NCBI RefSeq assembly: GCF_002042965.1
Contig: NZ_MZNT01000009.1
Location: forward strand, 186,001 to 250,000
From: Paenibacillus sp. 32352
GTDB taxonomy: Bacteria > Bacillota > Bacilli > Paenibacillales > NBRC-103111
Length of the DNA: 64,000 nucleotides
Reading direction: 5' to 3'
The position numbers and the translations under genes were made by a program. Positions 38,390 to 48,800 of the stretch are shown here, one piece after another. The notes under the pieces were generated by a model that was given only the letters and a program-made list of their open reading frames with translations, did no database searches and had not been told where the DNA came from. Each line of letters begins with the position of its first letter. The stretch's first letter is position 1.

Positions 38390-38414
38390 AAGGCGTTCCG
38401 CAGCGGAACGCCTT
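38390..38414 (-). terminator. Rho-independent terminator
   Basis: The perfect 11-bp stem AAGGCGTTCCG / CGGAACGCCTT around a 3-base loop is followed by T residues on the minus strand, after the EamA transporter gene. Confidence 0.92.
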
Positions 38415-38427
38415 GAACCTGTAGCTT

Positions 38428-39318
38428 CTAGGAAGCAGCAGCCTGTGCAGCTGATCTGCGATTGGATACGGCTACGCCAACCAGAATAAGAATCCCGCCG
38501 ACGATTTGAACCATCTGGATCGTATCCCCAAGAACGAGATAAGCCACGATAATAGCGATGAACGGGGGGATATTCATAAACATGGAGCTAGTGGATGCGC
38601 CTACCTCGGAAATGCTCTGATTCCACCAAAAGCCCGCCAAGCCTTGGCCGAAAATAGCGGCGCAAGCCAGCAGCAGCCACATCGTGAGGTGAAGGCTGAA
38701 GTGCATATGGCCTTGACTCGCTTCCCATAGGGCCGCGGGAGTCATCAGGACCGTTCCCATGACGGTTGCAAAAATAGTGATGTCATAGGATGGCATGCTG
38801 GTCGTTAGTTTGCGGATGAACAGCAGGCTGACGGACAGAGCTAGCATAGCCATCAGCAGCAAAATATCGCCTTGCGAAATGCCGATGGATTTGCCTCCGA
38901 ACAGCACGATAAGAACGACGCCGATAAGCGCAAGGCCTGCTCCGGTCAGCTTGTTCACTGTGATGGCTTCCCTCAAGAAAATGCGGGCAAGCAAAGTAGT
39001 AGCGACAGGAGAGAGCGCTATGATGAGCGAGGCATTACCGGCCGTAGAGTGCTGAAGACCGATGAAATAAAAGAACTGGTTGAACAGGGTGCCGAACAGG
39101 CCCGCAAATAGCAGGATAAGCCACTCTTGGACGGTCGGGCGCTTCATCCTCCGGTTAATCAAAGCTACCGAAATTAAGAAGAGTGAGGTTAGTACAAGAC
39201 GGGAGTAAGACAAGAAGATAGGAGAAAAATCTCTCAGCAAATAGGCGCTTGCGACATAGTTGCATCCCCATAGCAGCGAGACGCCGAGCAAACGCAAAAA
39301 AACAGCCTGATGGGCCAT
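38428..39318 (-). CDS. EamA/DMT-superfamily transporter
   Basis: 296 residues from an ATG with AAAGGAA upstream; the frame from 39348 adds ten residues without a binding site. Ten membrane segments in two EamA repeats are evident, with LLWGCNYVASAYLLRDFSPIFLSYSRL in the first and GLAGFWWNQSISEVGASTSSMFMNIPPFIAIIVAYLVLGD in the second. The family exports metabolites such as amino acids or drugs, or imports nucleotide precursors; the substrate is unknown. It is monocistronic. Confidence 0.88.
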   Translation of the reverse strand: MAHQAVFLRLLGVSLLWGCNYVASAYLLRDFSPIFLSYSRLVLTSLFLISVALINRRMKRPTVQEWLILLFAGLFGTLFNQFFYFIGLQHSTAGNASLIIALSPVATTLLARIFLREAITVNKLTGAGLALIGVVLIVLFGGKSIGISQGDILLLMAMLALSVSLLFIRKLTTSMPSYDITIFATVMGTVLMTPAALWEASQGHMHFSLHLTMWLLLACAAIFGQGLAGFWWNQSISEVGASTSSMFMNIPPFIAIIVAYLVLGDTIQMVQIVGGILILVGVAVSNRRSAAQAAAS

Positions 39319-39566
39319 GACAGCAGAATTCCTTTCGATTTCACACATGATTCGTCCATTATCAGCGGTCCGTTTTATTGTAAAACCAGAAATAAGCTAA
39401 AAATAACAGAAATTCGAACGTATACTTCTGTTGCAGCGATAGAGCATCGGCTGTTCTTACGATTAGTGCCAATCGATAATGCTAAACCCGCTTTCCCTGG
39501 AAAAAGGTTGAGCAGGATACTCATTAACAGGCGATTCTAGAAAAGGCTTTGACGGATAAATAAATA

Positions 39567-39601
39567 TTTGGTACACTCCTTATGTGTAATTATTACGTTT
39601 A
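39567..39601 (+). promoter_or_regulatory. Promoter with Zur-like box 1
   Basis: TTGGTA (39568-39573) and TATTAC (39591-39596) are 17 bases apart. Over the -10 lies TGTAATTATTACG (39585-39597), an almost exact match to the core of the Bacillus Zur operator, CGTAATNATTACG. Zinc-loaded Zur bound here would block transcription. The gene-free stretch 39319-39773 holds this box, a second one at 39703, a weak hairpin near 39667-39690 and a 10-codon frame. Confidence 0.72.
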
Positions 39602-39702
39602 AATAAAGGCAAGAGTACTTAAATGATGAAAATCATAGGAAATGATAAATGGTAAGAAGAGGGGCTGCTATCTTGGTAGATGGTTTTTATTATTTTTAAT
39701 AA

Positions 39703-39717
39703 TCGTAAAAATTACAT
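39703..39717 (+). promoter_or_regulatory. Zur-like box 2
   Basis: TCGTAAAAATTACAT matches 12 of 15 positions of the Zur core TCGTAATNATTACGA and partly overlaps a possible -10, TATAAG (39717-39722). It lies 57 bases before the L33 gene. Two operators in a row would give tight zinc repression. Confidence 0.6.
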
Positions 39718-39773
39718 ATAAGTAATGGAGTTGTCTGAGTGTTAGCAAAGTTCCAATGAAGGGAGGTGATCGC

Positions 39774-39923
39774 ATGCGAGTCGTTGTCACATTGGCGTGC
39801 ACAGAAACGGGTGATCGTAACTACACCACAACGAAGAACAAAAAGACGCATCCGGAACGTCTGGAATTGCGCAAATACAGTCCTCGTCTAAAAAGAGTAA
39901 CGCTTCATCGCGAAACGAGATAA
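39774..39923 (+). CDS. rpmG: 50S ribosomal protein L33, zinc-ligand-free paralogue
   Basis: 49 residues, full length for L33. It reads [23 protein letters not shown], then [24 protein letters not shown], clearly L33. The zinc-binding form has two CxxC pairs; here the positions read ACTETG and KYSPRL, so the ligands are missing (C-minus type). Bacteria induce such paralogues when zinc is scarce so that ribosomes need less zinc, usually under Zur. AGGGAGGTGAT gives a near-perfect ribosome binding site. The gene follows two Zur-like boxes and precedes a metal-type importer operon. A weak terminator lies after it. Confidence 0.95.
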   Translation: MRVVVTLACTETGDRNYTTTKNKKTHPERLELRKYSPRLKRVTLHRETR

Positions 39924-39941
39924 TACATCATCTTGATGGGT

Positions 39942-39974
39942 AAGGCCGGAATCTGGGTTCCGGTCTTTATGTTT
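39942..39974 (+). terminator. Probable (leaky) terminator after rpmG
   Basis: AAGGCCGGAA and TTCCGGTCTT pair around a 6-base loop and are followed by TTTATGTTT. The T run is broken, so some read-through into the importer operon is likely. Confidence 0.6.
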
Positions 39975-40027
39975 CGATCAGATGAAATAAATCCATGATA
40001 CCTATCTCTTCGGGAGGAAAGAAATCA

Positions 40028-41041
40028 ATGAAAGCTTTATCCAAATGGCTAATGACCAGCCTTGTTTTGATTATCGCAGCGGGATGCTCCGTGAAAGCGA
40101 TCTTGAATAGCGGGAATGCCTCTACCGAATCACAGCCAGCTGCGGACACGATGAAGTCATCTCCTGCTCCGGACCAAAAGGGATTTATGAGCTTTAAGGA
40201 TGACATAGGACGTACGATTGATCTGAAAACGCAGCCGAAGAGAATCATCGTGCTATCGCCGCAGCTGCTGGATCTTCTCTATGCTGTTGATGGAAGCGCC
40301 ATCGCCAAGACTACTTCACCAAGCGCAGCCGTCCCCGAACAAGCAAAGGGCATCGAAGATGTAGGGGGGATGACAACCGTCAATACGGAAAAGCTCCTGG
40401 CCTTGAAGCCGGATCTGGTGATCGGTTCCACCTCATTTCATCGTGAATTAGCCAATGTATTGGACGCAAGCGGCATTCCGTTTGCTCTCTTCAGCCTCAG
40501 CACTTATCAGGATTTAAAAGAAAAAGCCCCTCTGTTCGGTCAACTTGCCGGTAAGCCAAACAGAGCGAATGAGGAGCTTGCCAAGCTGGATGAGAAGATC
40601 AAGCTTCTCACGGCCAACTTGCCGGATCAAAAGCCGACCTTTATTATGCTGAATGTCACGCCGACCAGCATCTCCGTTCAAAGAACCAATACGGTCGGGC
40701 TTGAAGTCGCAGGAATGCTGAAGATGAAAAATGTCGCTGAAGCGCTTGATGCTTCTTCCAAAAGCCAGTCTACGGCTCCCTATAGCTTGGAAAAGGTGGT
40801 GGAGCTGAATCCTGATTACTTATTTATCCTGATTCATGGCGCCCGTGGGGACGGTGAGAAGAAAATAAAATCCGAGCTCGCCGCACAGCCAGTTTGGTCT
40901 TCCCTGCGAGCGGTCAAGGAAAATCACATGACCGTCCTTCCATCCGACCTGCTGCTATCCAATCCCGGTTTCCGGTTGAACGAATCCGTCGCTTATTTAG
41001 CCGAATATGTGTATCCGGAGATTTATAAGAATGCCAAATAA
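40028..41041 (+). CDS. Metal-chelate/heme/B12-type binding lipoprotein (Peripla_BP_2)
   Basis: 337 residues from the ATG preceded by GGAGG. The lipobox is IAAG-C (Cys20). The mature part has the FecB/BtuF pattern: SFKDDIGRTIDLKTQPKRIIVLSPQLLDLLYAVDG, VGGMTTVNTEKLLALKPDLVIGS and the helix-rich link before the second lobe with LEKVVELNPDYLFILIHG. Such proteins bind siderophores, heme, cobalamin or metallophores, not free zinc (which uses TroA/ZnuA proteins with three His). It begins an operon with permease, ATPase and three chelatase-like genes, behind a Zur-like control region, so a zinc-bearing chelate is a sensible guess. Confidence 0.88.
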   Translation: MKALSKWLMTSLVLIIAAGCSVKAILNSGNASTESQPAADTMKSSPAPDQKGFMSFKDDIGRTIDLKTQPKRIIVLSPQLLDLLYAVDGSAIAKTTSPSAAVPEQAKGIEDVGGMTTVNTEKLLALKPDLVIGSTSFHRELANVLDASGIPFALFSLSTYQDLKEKAPLFGQLAGKPNRANEELAKLDEKIKLLTANLPDQKPTFIMLNVTPTSISVQRTNTVGLEVAGMLKMKNVAEALDASSKSQSTAPYSLEKVVELNPDYLFILIHGARGDGEKKIKSELAAQPVWSSLRAVKENHMTVLPSDLLLSNPGFRLNESVAYLAEYVYPEIYKNAK

Positions 41042-42032
41042 GGGAGAACGAATCTCAGGCCGAAGAAGTACGGTTGTCCTTGCGCTGCTCCTTGCAGCAG
41101 CTTGTCTGTCTATTGCGTTCAGCCTTAGCTCCGGCGCGGTCTCGATATCTTTGCCTGACATATGGGGCTATTTGTTTCACGATAATGCGGGTCCGATGAA
41201 GGAGGTCATCTGGAATATCCGGCTGCCCAGAACACTGATTGCTGCTCTTGTGGGGATTCATCTGGCGTTGTCAGGGGCGCTGCTGCAAGGAGTTATGCGC
41301 AATCCGCTGGCGGATCCGCATATTATCGGCGTTTCCTCCGGTGCGGGGCTGGTCGGCGTCGTGATTCTGATTTTATTCCCGAATTTGCCCTGGCTGTTGA
41401 CTCCGATGGCTTTTCTCGGCGCCTCGGGAACGGCCGTCGTTATTTATTTGCTGGCCTGGAAAGGCGGTATTCAGCCTGTACGCATTATTTTGGCAGGCGT
41501 AGCGGTATCTGCTTTTCTCGGTTCCGGCATTTCGGCACTGCTGACCTTCTACAGCGACCGAGTCCACGGGGCGTTAGTGTTTCTTGTGGGAGGGCTGGCA
41601 GCCAAAAGCTGGCCGCAATTATCCATCATGCTGCCTTATTCGGTTATTGGCGCAAGCTTGGCTTTGGCAGGTGCCGCCCACATGAACATTCTTGGGCTAG
41701 GCGATGCGAATGCCAAGGGATTGGGGCTTCGCGTCGAGGCGACCCGTCTCGTCATGACGGCCGTTGCTGCGCTACTGGCGGCAAGCGCGGTCAGTGTCGT
41801 AGGCCTGCTCGGTTTTGTCGGCCTGATTGTTCCTCATTCGACGCGGCTCCTAATCGGCAGTGATTACCGGTTTCTGCTTCCGGCGTCAGCTCTGATGGGC
41901 GTAATCGTCGTTACATGCTGCGATACGTTGGCACGTCTTCTTTTTGCCCCGATAGAGCTGCCTGTCGGTATCCTGATGGGAGCCTTGGGAGGGCCGTTCT
42001 TTTTATATTTGTTGAGGAGAGAAGCGGAATGA
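41031..42032 (+). CDS. FecCD-family ABC transporter permease
   Basis: 333 residues from an ATG that overlaps the end of the binding-protein gene by 11 bases. Nine to ten membrane segments are expected. FecCD hallmarks are RLPRTLIAALVGIHLALSGALLQGVMRNPLADPHIIGVSSGAGL, LGLGDANAKGLGL and VGLLGFVGLIVPHSTRLLIGSDYRFLLPASALMG, with GFVGLIVPH at the coupling site. It acts as a homodimer in the membrane with the ATPase encoded next (ATGA overlap). The substrate is set by the binding protein. Confidence 0.95.
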   Translation: MPNKGERISGRRSTVVLALLLAAACLSIAFSLSSGAVSISLPDIWGYLFHDNAGPMKEVIWNIRLPRTLIAALVGIHLALSGALLQGVMRNPLADPHIIGVSSGAGLVGVVILILFPNLPWLLTPMAFLGASGTAVVIYLLAWKGGIQPVRIILAGVAVSAFLGSGISALLTFYSDRVHGALVFLVGGLAAKSWPQLSIMLPYSVIGASLALAGAAHMNILGLGDANAKGLGLRVEATRLVMTAVAALLAASAVSVVGLLGFVGLIVPHSTRLLIGSDYRFLLPASALMGVIVVTCCDTLARLLFAPIELPVGILMGALGGPFFLYLLRREAE

Positions 42033-42868
42033 TCTCGATGGCGATGCACGATATATCCGTCCAGTATAACGGCCGAACGGTCATCAACAAGCTGAATTGG
42101 CATATAGACTCCGGGAACATATACAGCATTCTTGGACCGAACGGATGCGGGAAGAGCACCTTGCTGAAATCCATTTCCAGCCAACTGAAAGTACAGACCG
42201 GCTTCATTCATCTGGATGGCAAGGCGCTGAACAGCATCACACCTCGCCAGCTGGCCAGGCAAATGGCGGTTCTCCAGCAGAGTCAGGAAAAGCTGCCTGA
42301 GCTGACTATAAAAACCTTGGTCGGCTACGGGCGGTTTCCCCATAAGCCGGTTTGGGAGCGGCTCGGTAAGGAGGATGAAGCGATCATTGACTGGGCACTG
42401 GCACAGACAGGCACCGAAGCCTATGCAGGGCGCAAGCTTGCTTCGTTATCAGGGGGAGAACGGCAGCGGGTCTGGATCGCGATGGCGCTTGCCCAGCAGC
42501 CCGGTATTCTGCTCCTGGATGAGCCTACAACGTATCTGGATGTCAGCCATCAGCTCGAAATTATGGAACTGATAAAAGAGATTAACCGGTCGTATGGAGT
42601 CACGATCATCATGGTGCTTCATGATATCAACCATGCGGCTGCTTTCTCGGATGAAATAGCGGTCATGAAGCAAGGCGGTTTATATGCAAGCGGTACCCCG
42701 GAGGAAGTGATCACGGCTTCCATGCTCGCAGACGTCTTTGGCGTCAGAGCCAGAATGGACTGGGATAGCGAGAGCGGGCGTCCCTCCTGCCTGATAACGG
42801 GGCTAGTCGAGAAAAAAGCGCCTGATCGCAACCGAGAGGAGCTGTTTCAACCATTTTCCCGCTCATAG
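42029..42868 (+). CDS. ABC transporter ATPase, FecE/BtuD type
   Basis: 279 residues. Walker A is [10 protein letters not shown], the Q-loop is in VLQQSQE, the signature is LSGGERQRV, Walker B is [12 protein letters not shown] and the switch histidine is in VLHDINHA. The [14 protein letters not shown] string is characteristic of iron-siderophore/B12 ATPases. The start overlaps the permease stop as ATGA, with GAGGAGAG upstream. It powers the importer. The C-terminal 30 residues are unusual in length and basic. The ChlI-like gene begins 32 bases later, so importer and chelatase share a transcript. Confidence 0.95.
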   Translation: MISMAMHDISVQYNGRTVINKLNWHIDSGNIYSILGPNGCGKSTLLKSISSQLKVQTGFIHLDGKALNSITPRQLARQMAVLQQSQEKLPELTIKTLVGYGRFPHKPVWERLGKEDEAIIDWALAQTGTEAYAGRKLASLSGGERQRVWIAMALAQQPGILLLDEPTTYLDVSHQLEIMELIKEINRSYGVTIIMVLHDINHAAAFSDEIAVMKQGGLYASGTPEEVITASMLADVFGVRARMDWDSESGRPSCLITGLVEKKAPDRNREELFQPFSRS

Positions 42869-42900
42869 GGATAACCATTATCAAAGGAGGTTCAGGATCT

Positions 42901-43830
42901 ATGCAGGACATGTTCCCGTTTACGGCCATTGTTGGCCAGGAAAGAATGAAACAGGGGCTGCTTCTCAATCTAGTCAATCCTAGGCTTGGAGGCATTTTAA
43001 TACGCGGAGAGAAGGGGACTGCCAAATCGACGGCGGTTCGCGCGCTGGCCGAGCTCATGCCGGATATCCATGTGGTTACGCTGCCTGTCAGCGCTACCGA
43101 AGACAGAGTCGTAGGGACGCTGGATATTGAGCATGCGATCAAACAAGGCGAAAAGCGTTTCGAGCCGGGGCTTTTGGCAGCCGCCCACGGACATATTTTA
43201 TATGTGGATGAAATCAATTTGCTGGATGACGCCATCGTGGATGCGCTGCTGGATGCGGCGGCTATGGGAGTTAATACCGTGGAACGGGAGGGGGTGTCTT
43301 ATTCGCATCCATCGCGATTCATTCTTATAGGTACGATGAATCCGGAGGAGGGCGAGCTTCGCCCGCAGCTGCTGGACCGGTTTGCTCTTTCCGTCGAAGT
43401 GAACGGAGAGAAGGAGGTGGACACCCGAATGGAGGTCGTTCGCAGAAGGCTTGCGTTTGAATCCGCTCCTCATCGGTTTCGAGGACGGTTCGAGCAGGAA
43501 CAGGCAGCGCTTCAAAAGCGGATTATGGAATCGCGCCGGATGCTGAGCCTGATGGAGCCTATGGATTCTATGCTGGAATGGGCTGCTCATATCGGAATCC
43601 GATTGGAAGTAGATGGCCACCGTGCGGATATCACCTTAATCAAGACGTCCATGGCGATAGCTGCGTTTGACGGAAGATCGCAGGTTACAGCGGAGGATAT
43701 GATGGAAGCGGCCATGCTGGTCATGCCCCATCGGATGCGCAAGCAGCCTTTTGAAGATCATGTTCATGGAGCGGAATCCATCCGTATGCTGCTGAACAAT
43801 ATGCAGCTGGAGAGTCATTATGTTTCCTAA
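42901..43830 (+). CDS. Magnesium-chelatase subunit I-like AAA+ ATPase
   Basis: 309 residues, close to BchI/ChlI. It opens [40 protein letters not shown], the ChlI form of Walker A. Then come [15 protein letters not shown], Walker B in [12 protein letters not shown], the ChlI insert [34 protein letters not shown] with sensor 1, and the arginine finger region. ChlI-type rings drive insertion of metal into a tetrapyrrole on a CobN/ChlH partner. AAAGGAGG precedes the ATG. It overlaps the ChlD-like gene by 11 bases. No chlorophyll or cobalamin synthesis gene is nearby. Confidence 0.93.
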   Translation: MQDMFPFTAIVGQERMKQGLLLNLVNPRLGGILIRGEKGTAKSTAVRALAELMPDIHVVTLPVSATEDRVVGTLDIEHAIKQGEKRFEPGLLAAAHGHILYVDEINLLDDAIVDALLDAAAMGVNTVEREGVSYSHPSRFILIGTMNPEEGELRPQLLDRFALSVEVNGEKEVDTRMEVVRRRLAFESAPHRFRGRFEQEQAALQKRIMESRRMLSLMEPMDSMLEWAAHIGIRLEVDGHRADITLIKTSMAIAAFDGRSQVTAEDMMEAAMLVMPHRMRKQPFEDHVHGAESIRMLLNNMQLESHYVS

Positions 43831-45820
43831 TGAGGCCTCGGCTCCTTATCCATTTTGTGCGGTGGTCGGGCAGGAACGGGCACAAAAGGCCTTGCTGCTT
43901 CATGCCATAAATCCCCGGATTGGCAGCGTGTTGTTGTGTGGAGAAACCGGGACAGCCAAGACGACGCTAGTGCGTGGCCTTACTGACTTGCTGCCGCAAA
44001 GAAGAAGACTCGTCGTGCCAATTCATGTTACCGAAGATCGCCTGTTCGGGTCATTGGATAGCGCCGCGGCTTTCCGTCAGGAAGGGAGGAGGCTGGCCCC
44101 TGGCTTACTCTCGGAAGCAGATGAACAAATGATGTCTGTAGACGATGTGCAGCTGATGTCCGAGCCCCTGCTGAGGTCCATTCTGCAAACGGCGGAGAAC
44201 GGTTCCTACCGGATCGAACGGGAAGGCTTGTCGGAGTTCAAGACGGCCCGGTTTCTTCTGTTCGGAACGATACATGTGGATACTCTGTATAGCCATGTGC
44301 TGAAGCAACCATTGTCCGATCAATGGGGGCTTTTTGTCCAGATGGAACCTGTGCGAGAGCATGAAAAGAGACAGCAAATCATTCGCCGTTGTCTCGCTTT
44401 CGAACGAAACAAAGCCCTTTTCGTCAGTGAATATGAGACGGAAACAAGAGAGCTGCTTAACAAGGTGACGAAGGCATCGCTGCTTCTTTCTTCAGTACAT
44501 GTAGGCAAAGATATGCTGCGGTTGGCAGCTGAAATATCGCGAGAAGCAGGGTGCCAGGGGCACCGGGCGGAAATGATACTTGTCCAAACAGCAACGGCTA
44601 TCGCCGCTTGGGAGGGCCAGACGGAAGTGAAGTCGCATCATGTGCAGGAGGCGGCACCATACGTGATCCCGCATCGGATGCGAGACGGTAAGGCTCCTAA
44701 TGATTTGTCCGAAACTCCGTATAATGGCCATGTAATGAATGGCTCCGACAGACAGGACGAGATGCCTGGAGTGCCATCTCGTCCTGAACGCTCCCCTCAT
44801 GCACCATCCGAAGCCCAGCAGCAGGATGCAGAGGATGAGCTTTCGCCGCTCAAACATTCTGGGATGGATTTCAATGTGGATGATGATATCGAAGTTCCGG
44901 CTGACGCTAAGAACGGGGAATCACCGGATACGGTCGGTGCGCGGGAAATCGTAGAGGCGATCGGGCGAGATTACGAAGTGTTCCGCTATAGCTTTACCGC
45001 TATATCCAAGCCTGGCAGCGGAAGATTCGGTAAGCGCAACAAGTCCGCAGCGGGAGTGCGTTCCACATCGGGCCGCTATGTTCGGGCTATGCTGCCCAAG
45101 GGGCCGGTTCGGGATCTGGCTCTGGATGCAACGCTGCGGGCGGCGGCCCCATTCCAACGTCTTCGCCATGACCGGTTACTGAGGAGCGAAGGGGCACGGG
45201 TCAACCGGCTGCTGATCGAAACAAGCGACCTTCGGGAAAAAGTACGGGAAGCCCGATTGGGAACGGCTCTTCTATTTGTAGTGGATGCCAGTGGATCGAT
45301 GAACGCTTCCAAGCGGATGAAGGCCGTTAAAGGAGCTATCGTATCTTTACTGCGCGATGCTTACCGGCAGCGGGATGGTGTAGGCTTGATTGCATTTCGC
45401 GGGGAGAAAGCCGAGTTGATGCTGAACATAACCCGGAGTGTTGAGCTTGCCGAACGCAAGCTGAGAATCATGCCTACAGGGGGCAAGACGCCTCTGTCTG
45501 CTGCTTTAAGGAAGGGCGCGGAAACGCTGGAAGCCTGGATGAAAAGAAAGAGCGGCCTAGTACCCGCCATGATTGTTATCACCGACGGGAAGGCGAATGT
45601 AAGCCTCAAACCGGATAGCGATCCATGGAATGAAAGCTTGAATATCGCCCGGCGAATCGCCGCCTCCGGCATTCAGACGATGGTGATCGATACGGAAGCC
45701 GGTTTTGTTTCCCTAGGGTTTGCGAACAAGCTGGCAGAGGGGCTGAGGGCAGCCTATTATCGTCTTGAACAAATAGAAGCAGGCAATATCGAACGGGCCG
45801 TACGCAGCATGCTTACATAA
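43820..45820 (+). CDS. Magnesium-chelatase subunit D-like protein (AAA+ and VWA)
   Basis: 666 residues. The N-terminal AAA+ domain keeps Walker A (GETGTAKTT), but the Walker B region reads [10 protein letters not shown] instead of VDEINLL, so ATPase activity may be weak, as in ChlD. A linker rich in acidic and proline residues spans about 300-370. The C-terminal VWA domain has a MIDAS motif, VVDASGSMN (about residue 489), with downstream [13 protein letters not shown] and VITDGKANV. ChlD-type subunits couple the I ring to the large H/CobN subunit through the VWA domain. The gene sits between ChlI-like and CobN-like genes, completing the three-part set. Confidence 0.92.
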   Translation: MFPNEASAPYPFCAVVGQERAQKALLLHAINPRIGSVLLCGETGTAKTTLVRGLTDLLPQRRRLVVPIHVTEDRLFGSLDSAAAFRQEGRRLAPGLLSEADEQMMSVDDVQLMSEPLLRSILQTAENGSYRIEREGLSEFKTARFLLFGTIHVDTLYSHVLKQPLSDQWGLFVQMEPVREHEKRQQIIRRCLAFERNKALFVSEYETETRELLNKVTKASLLLSSVHVGKDMLRLAAEISREAGCQGHRAEMILVQTATAIAAWEGQTEVKSHHVQEAAPYVIPHRMRDGKAPNDLSETPYNGHVMNGSDRQDEMPGVPSRPERSPHAPSEAQQQDAEDELSPLKHSGMDFNVDDDIEVPADAKNGESPDTVGAREIVEAIGRDYEVFRYSFTAISKPGSGRFGKRNKSAAGVRSTSGRYVRAMLPKGPVRDLALDATLRAAAPFQRLRHDRLLRSEGARVNRLLIETSDLREKVREARLGTALLFVVDASGSMNASKRMKAVKGAIVSLLRDAYRQRDGVGLIAFRGEKAELMLNITRSVELAERKLRIMPTGGKTPLSAALRKGAETLEAWMKRKSGLVPAMIVITDGKANVSLKPDSDPWNESLNIARRIAASGIQTMVIDTEAGFVSLGFANKLAEGLRAAYYRLEQIEAGNIERAVRSMLT

Positions 45821-45841
45821 TTCATGGGGGGAGATACAGCA

Positions 45842-48800
45842 TTGAACATCATCGTTTTGACAAGCAACGAAATGATTCAGGCCCATCTGTCGGAAGCGTA
45901 CAGGTCTTTGAACGACGATCAGCGAAGTCTCTTGAAGCTGAGCGTGATGAACCTGGATGGACGGCAAGCCTTTGTCTTGGATAGTGAAAAAGAGCGAAGC
46001 TTCGAGGAAGCAGACTTACTGCTCTTTGACGCCCACGGAGTCCGCAAAGAAGTGGTCGGACGCCTCTCCCGGTTTATTAGCAGCCTGACCGCTCATGTTG
46101 TGCCGGTAGGTAGCGATTCTTCTGATATTCGGGCATTAACGAGGCTTGGCAGCTTGAGAGCAGATGATCTGCCTTTTCCGGCGCTGCGAAGCAGAGCGCA
46201 TTCGATTGCTGAAGAGCTGCGCCAAGATTATTTGAGCTTCGTTTCCTTCAACGAATACTGGCGCGGCGGCGGAGCGGCCAATATGCTCGGTCTTCTTTGT
46301 ATGGCGGGACGGGAATACGGCCATTACGACATACTGCCGGAACCTGCCGAGCCGAACGTGCTGCAGGAGCTGTGCATTGTAGATCCGGCAACCAGAACCG
46401 CCTATTCCTCTGCCTCCGCTTACTGGAGCAGCCGAACGGCCAGCAGCAGGCCTGTTGTAGCTCTGTTCTTTCTAGGTAACGGCAATCCAGGGCTCTTTTC
46501 GGATTGTATCGGCCCGATCAGTAGTAAGATCGAGGAGTTCGCTGATGTTCTGCCGATTGCTTTTCCATCGGTTATGAATATTTCTGTGACAAGATTGCAG
46601 GAATTGCTTCAGGATGCGGAACGTCGCGTCAGCCTGCTCGTCAATTTCCTGCCGTTCCGCCTCGGTTCCGGACCAGGCGGTGATGCTAACGGTGAAGCCA
46701 AAGAGCTGCTTACCGTGCTTGGAGTGCCGATGCTTCATCCGTTTTTTCTATCAGGGATGATGCACGGGGAATGGGAGCACTCGGCTCGCGGTCTGAATCC
46801 TTCCCAGCTGCTTGTTCAAGTCATGCTGCCGGAACTGGACGGCAGTATTGAAACGTACCCGGTAGCGGCATTGCAGCGCGAGAGCATGGATCGGGGGCTT
46901 GGCATTGAACGGACCCGCCTGGCGTTGATTCCCGAAAGAACTGATAAGCTGATCGGCCGCATCCGAAGGTGGCTCCATTTGCAAGGCACATCAAACCGGG
47001 AGAAAAAGCTGGCCTTGATCGGCTACAACTATCCCCCGGGAGAAGGGAATGTGTTCGGCGGATCTTTTCTGGATACGTTCGAATCCTTATCCCGCCTGCT
47101 TACATTGCTAAAACAAAATGATTACGATGTAGAGGAAATGACCGCCGAGGAGCTGCATACGAGCTTCGTAGAGGGCGGGCTGGTGAATTCGGGGGTATGG
47201 ACCGGCGAGCATGCAGCGTCTTCGATGATTCGCTTCCATGATTCCGATTTTCAGCGTAAGCTTCTAAGCAGAGTCTGGGGAGAGGGGGCTGTGGCACGGT
47301 GGGGAGAACCACCTGGCGACGTCATGTCGGAGGAGGGAGCATTTCTTCTGCCGGGGATCATCAATAAGAATGTGTTTATTGGGCTGCAGCCTTCACGCGG
47401 CATCCATGAGCATCCTGAGCAAGCGGTCCATGACCGGACGCTGCTGCCGCCGCATCAATATACTGCATTTTATCAATGGATCAGGGAAGAGTGGAAGGCG
47501 GATGCGTTAGTCCATATCGGTACCCATGGAACGCTTGAGTTTCAGCAGGGCAAAGAATCCGGAATGTCTGCTCATTGCATTCCTGATGATTTTATCGGGG
47601 AGCTGCCACATCTGTATTTCTACTATGTCGGCAATCCTTCTGAGGCGATGATCGCGAAGCGGAGGAGCCATGCGCTCCTGATCGGTTATCAAGCCCCGCC
47701 TTTCATGGAAGCAGAATTGTATGGAGAATGGTCGGATCTTGAAGCGCTGCTTCACGAATACCGAGCTGCCGAGCAATTGGACCCTGACCAGTGTGCCGCT
47801 ATCCTCGCCAGAATGCTGGATAGTGCCAAGCAGCTCCATCTTAATGCTGGCGAGCCCGAAACCATCGAAGAAGAGCTGTATAGGATGAAACGATCGCTGA
47901 TCCCAAGCGGACTTCATGTATTAGGGGAGGGATACTCTTCGGAGGAAGCCTCTGCGCATATGAGGTTCGTCCTGCGTCACGAGCGAGGTAGCATCCGTTC
48001 CTTGCGCGGGCTGCTGGCCGATCTTCAAGGCCGGAATACAGAAGCAGGGGCAGCTGGTGGGGAGACCGAACTATGGCATGAGCTTGATCAGCAAGCAGAG
48101 GCGGTTGTCCAAGCCTACATAGATACCAGAGAGCTACCAGAGTCTTACCGGGGTGCGCCAGCCGAATGGCGGGCAGCAATGCAGGAGTCGCTCGAATACG
48201 GTTATACATCTTATCAAGCCAGCAAAAGCAACAATGAGCTGCAGAGCTTGCTTAGAGCGCTTGAAGGCCGATACATTCCGGCGAAGCTGGCGGGGGATGC
48301 CCTGCGCTCACCGGAAGTGTTGCCCTCAGGGTACAACTTGGTTCAGTTCGACCCGCGAGCGGTACCAAGCCAGACGGCAGCAGAGAGGGGAGCGGCCACA
48401 GCGGAAAATTCCATACGGCGGTATTACGACGAGCATGGCGAATACCCGAATACGACGGCAGTCGTATTATGGGGACTGGAGACCTCACGTACCCAGGGTG
48501 AAACCATCGGGCAAATCCTGCATTATTTGGGCGTCCGAATAGCTGGCGGGACGATGCGCACTTCCTATGACATCATTCCGCTTGAACAATTAGGACGTCC
48601 CCGCATGAACGTTGTCGTTCAGATTACTGGAGTTTTTCGCGATATGTTCCCTAATTTGCTGGAGGATTTAAACCGTTTGTTCCAGCGCATATCCGAGCTG
48701 GATGAGCCGGAGGAAGAGAACTACTTTAAAGCCCGTACCTGCGAGACGGCGGCATCGTTAAGTCAGAACGGCTACAGTGCAGAAGAGATGGCGGATCTGG

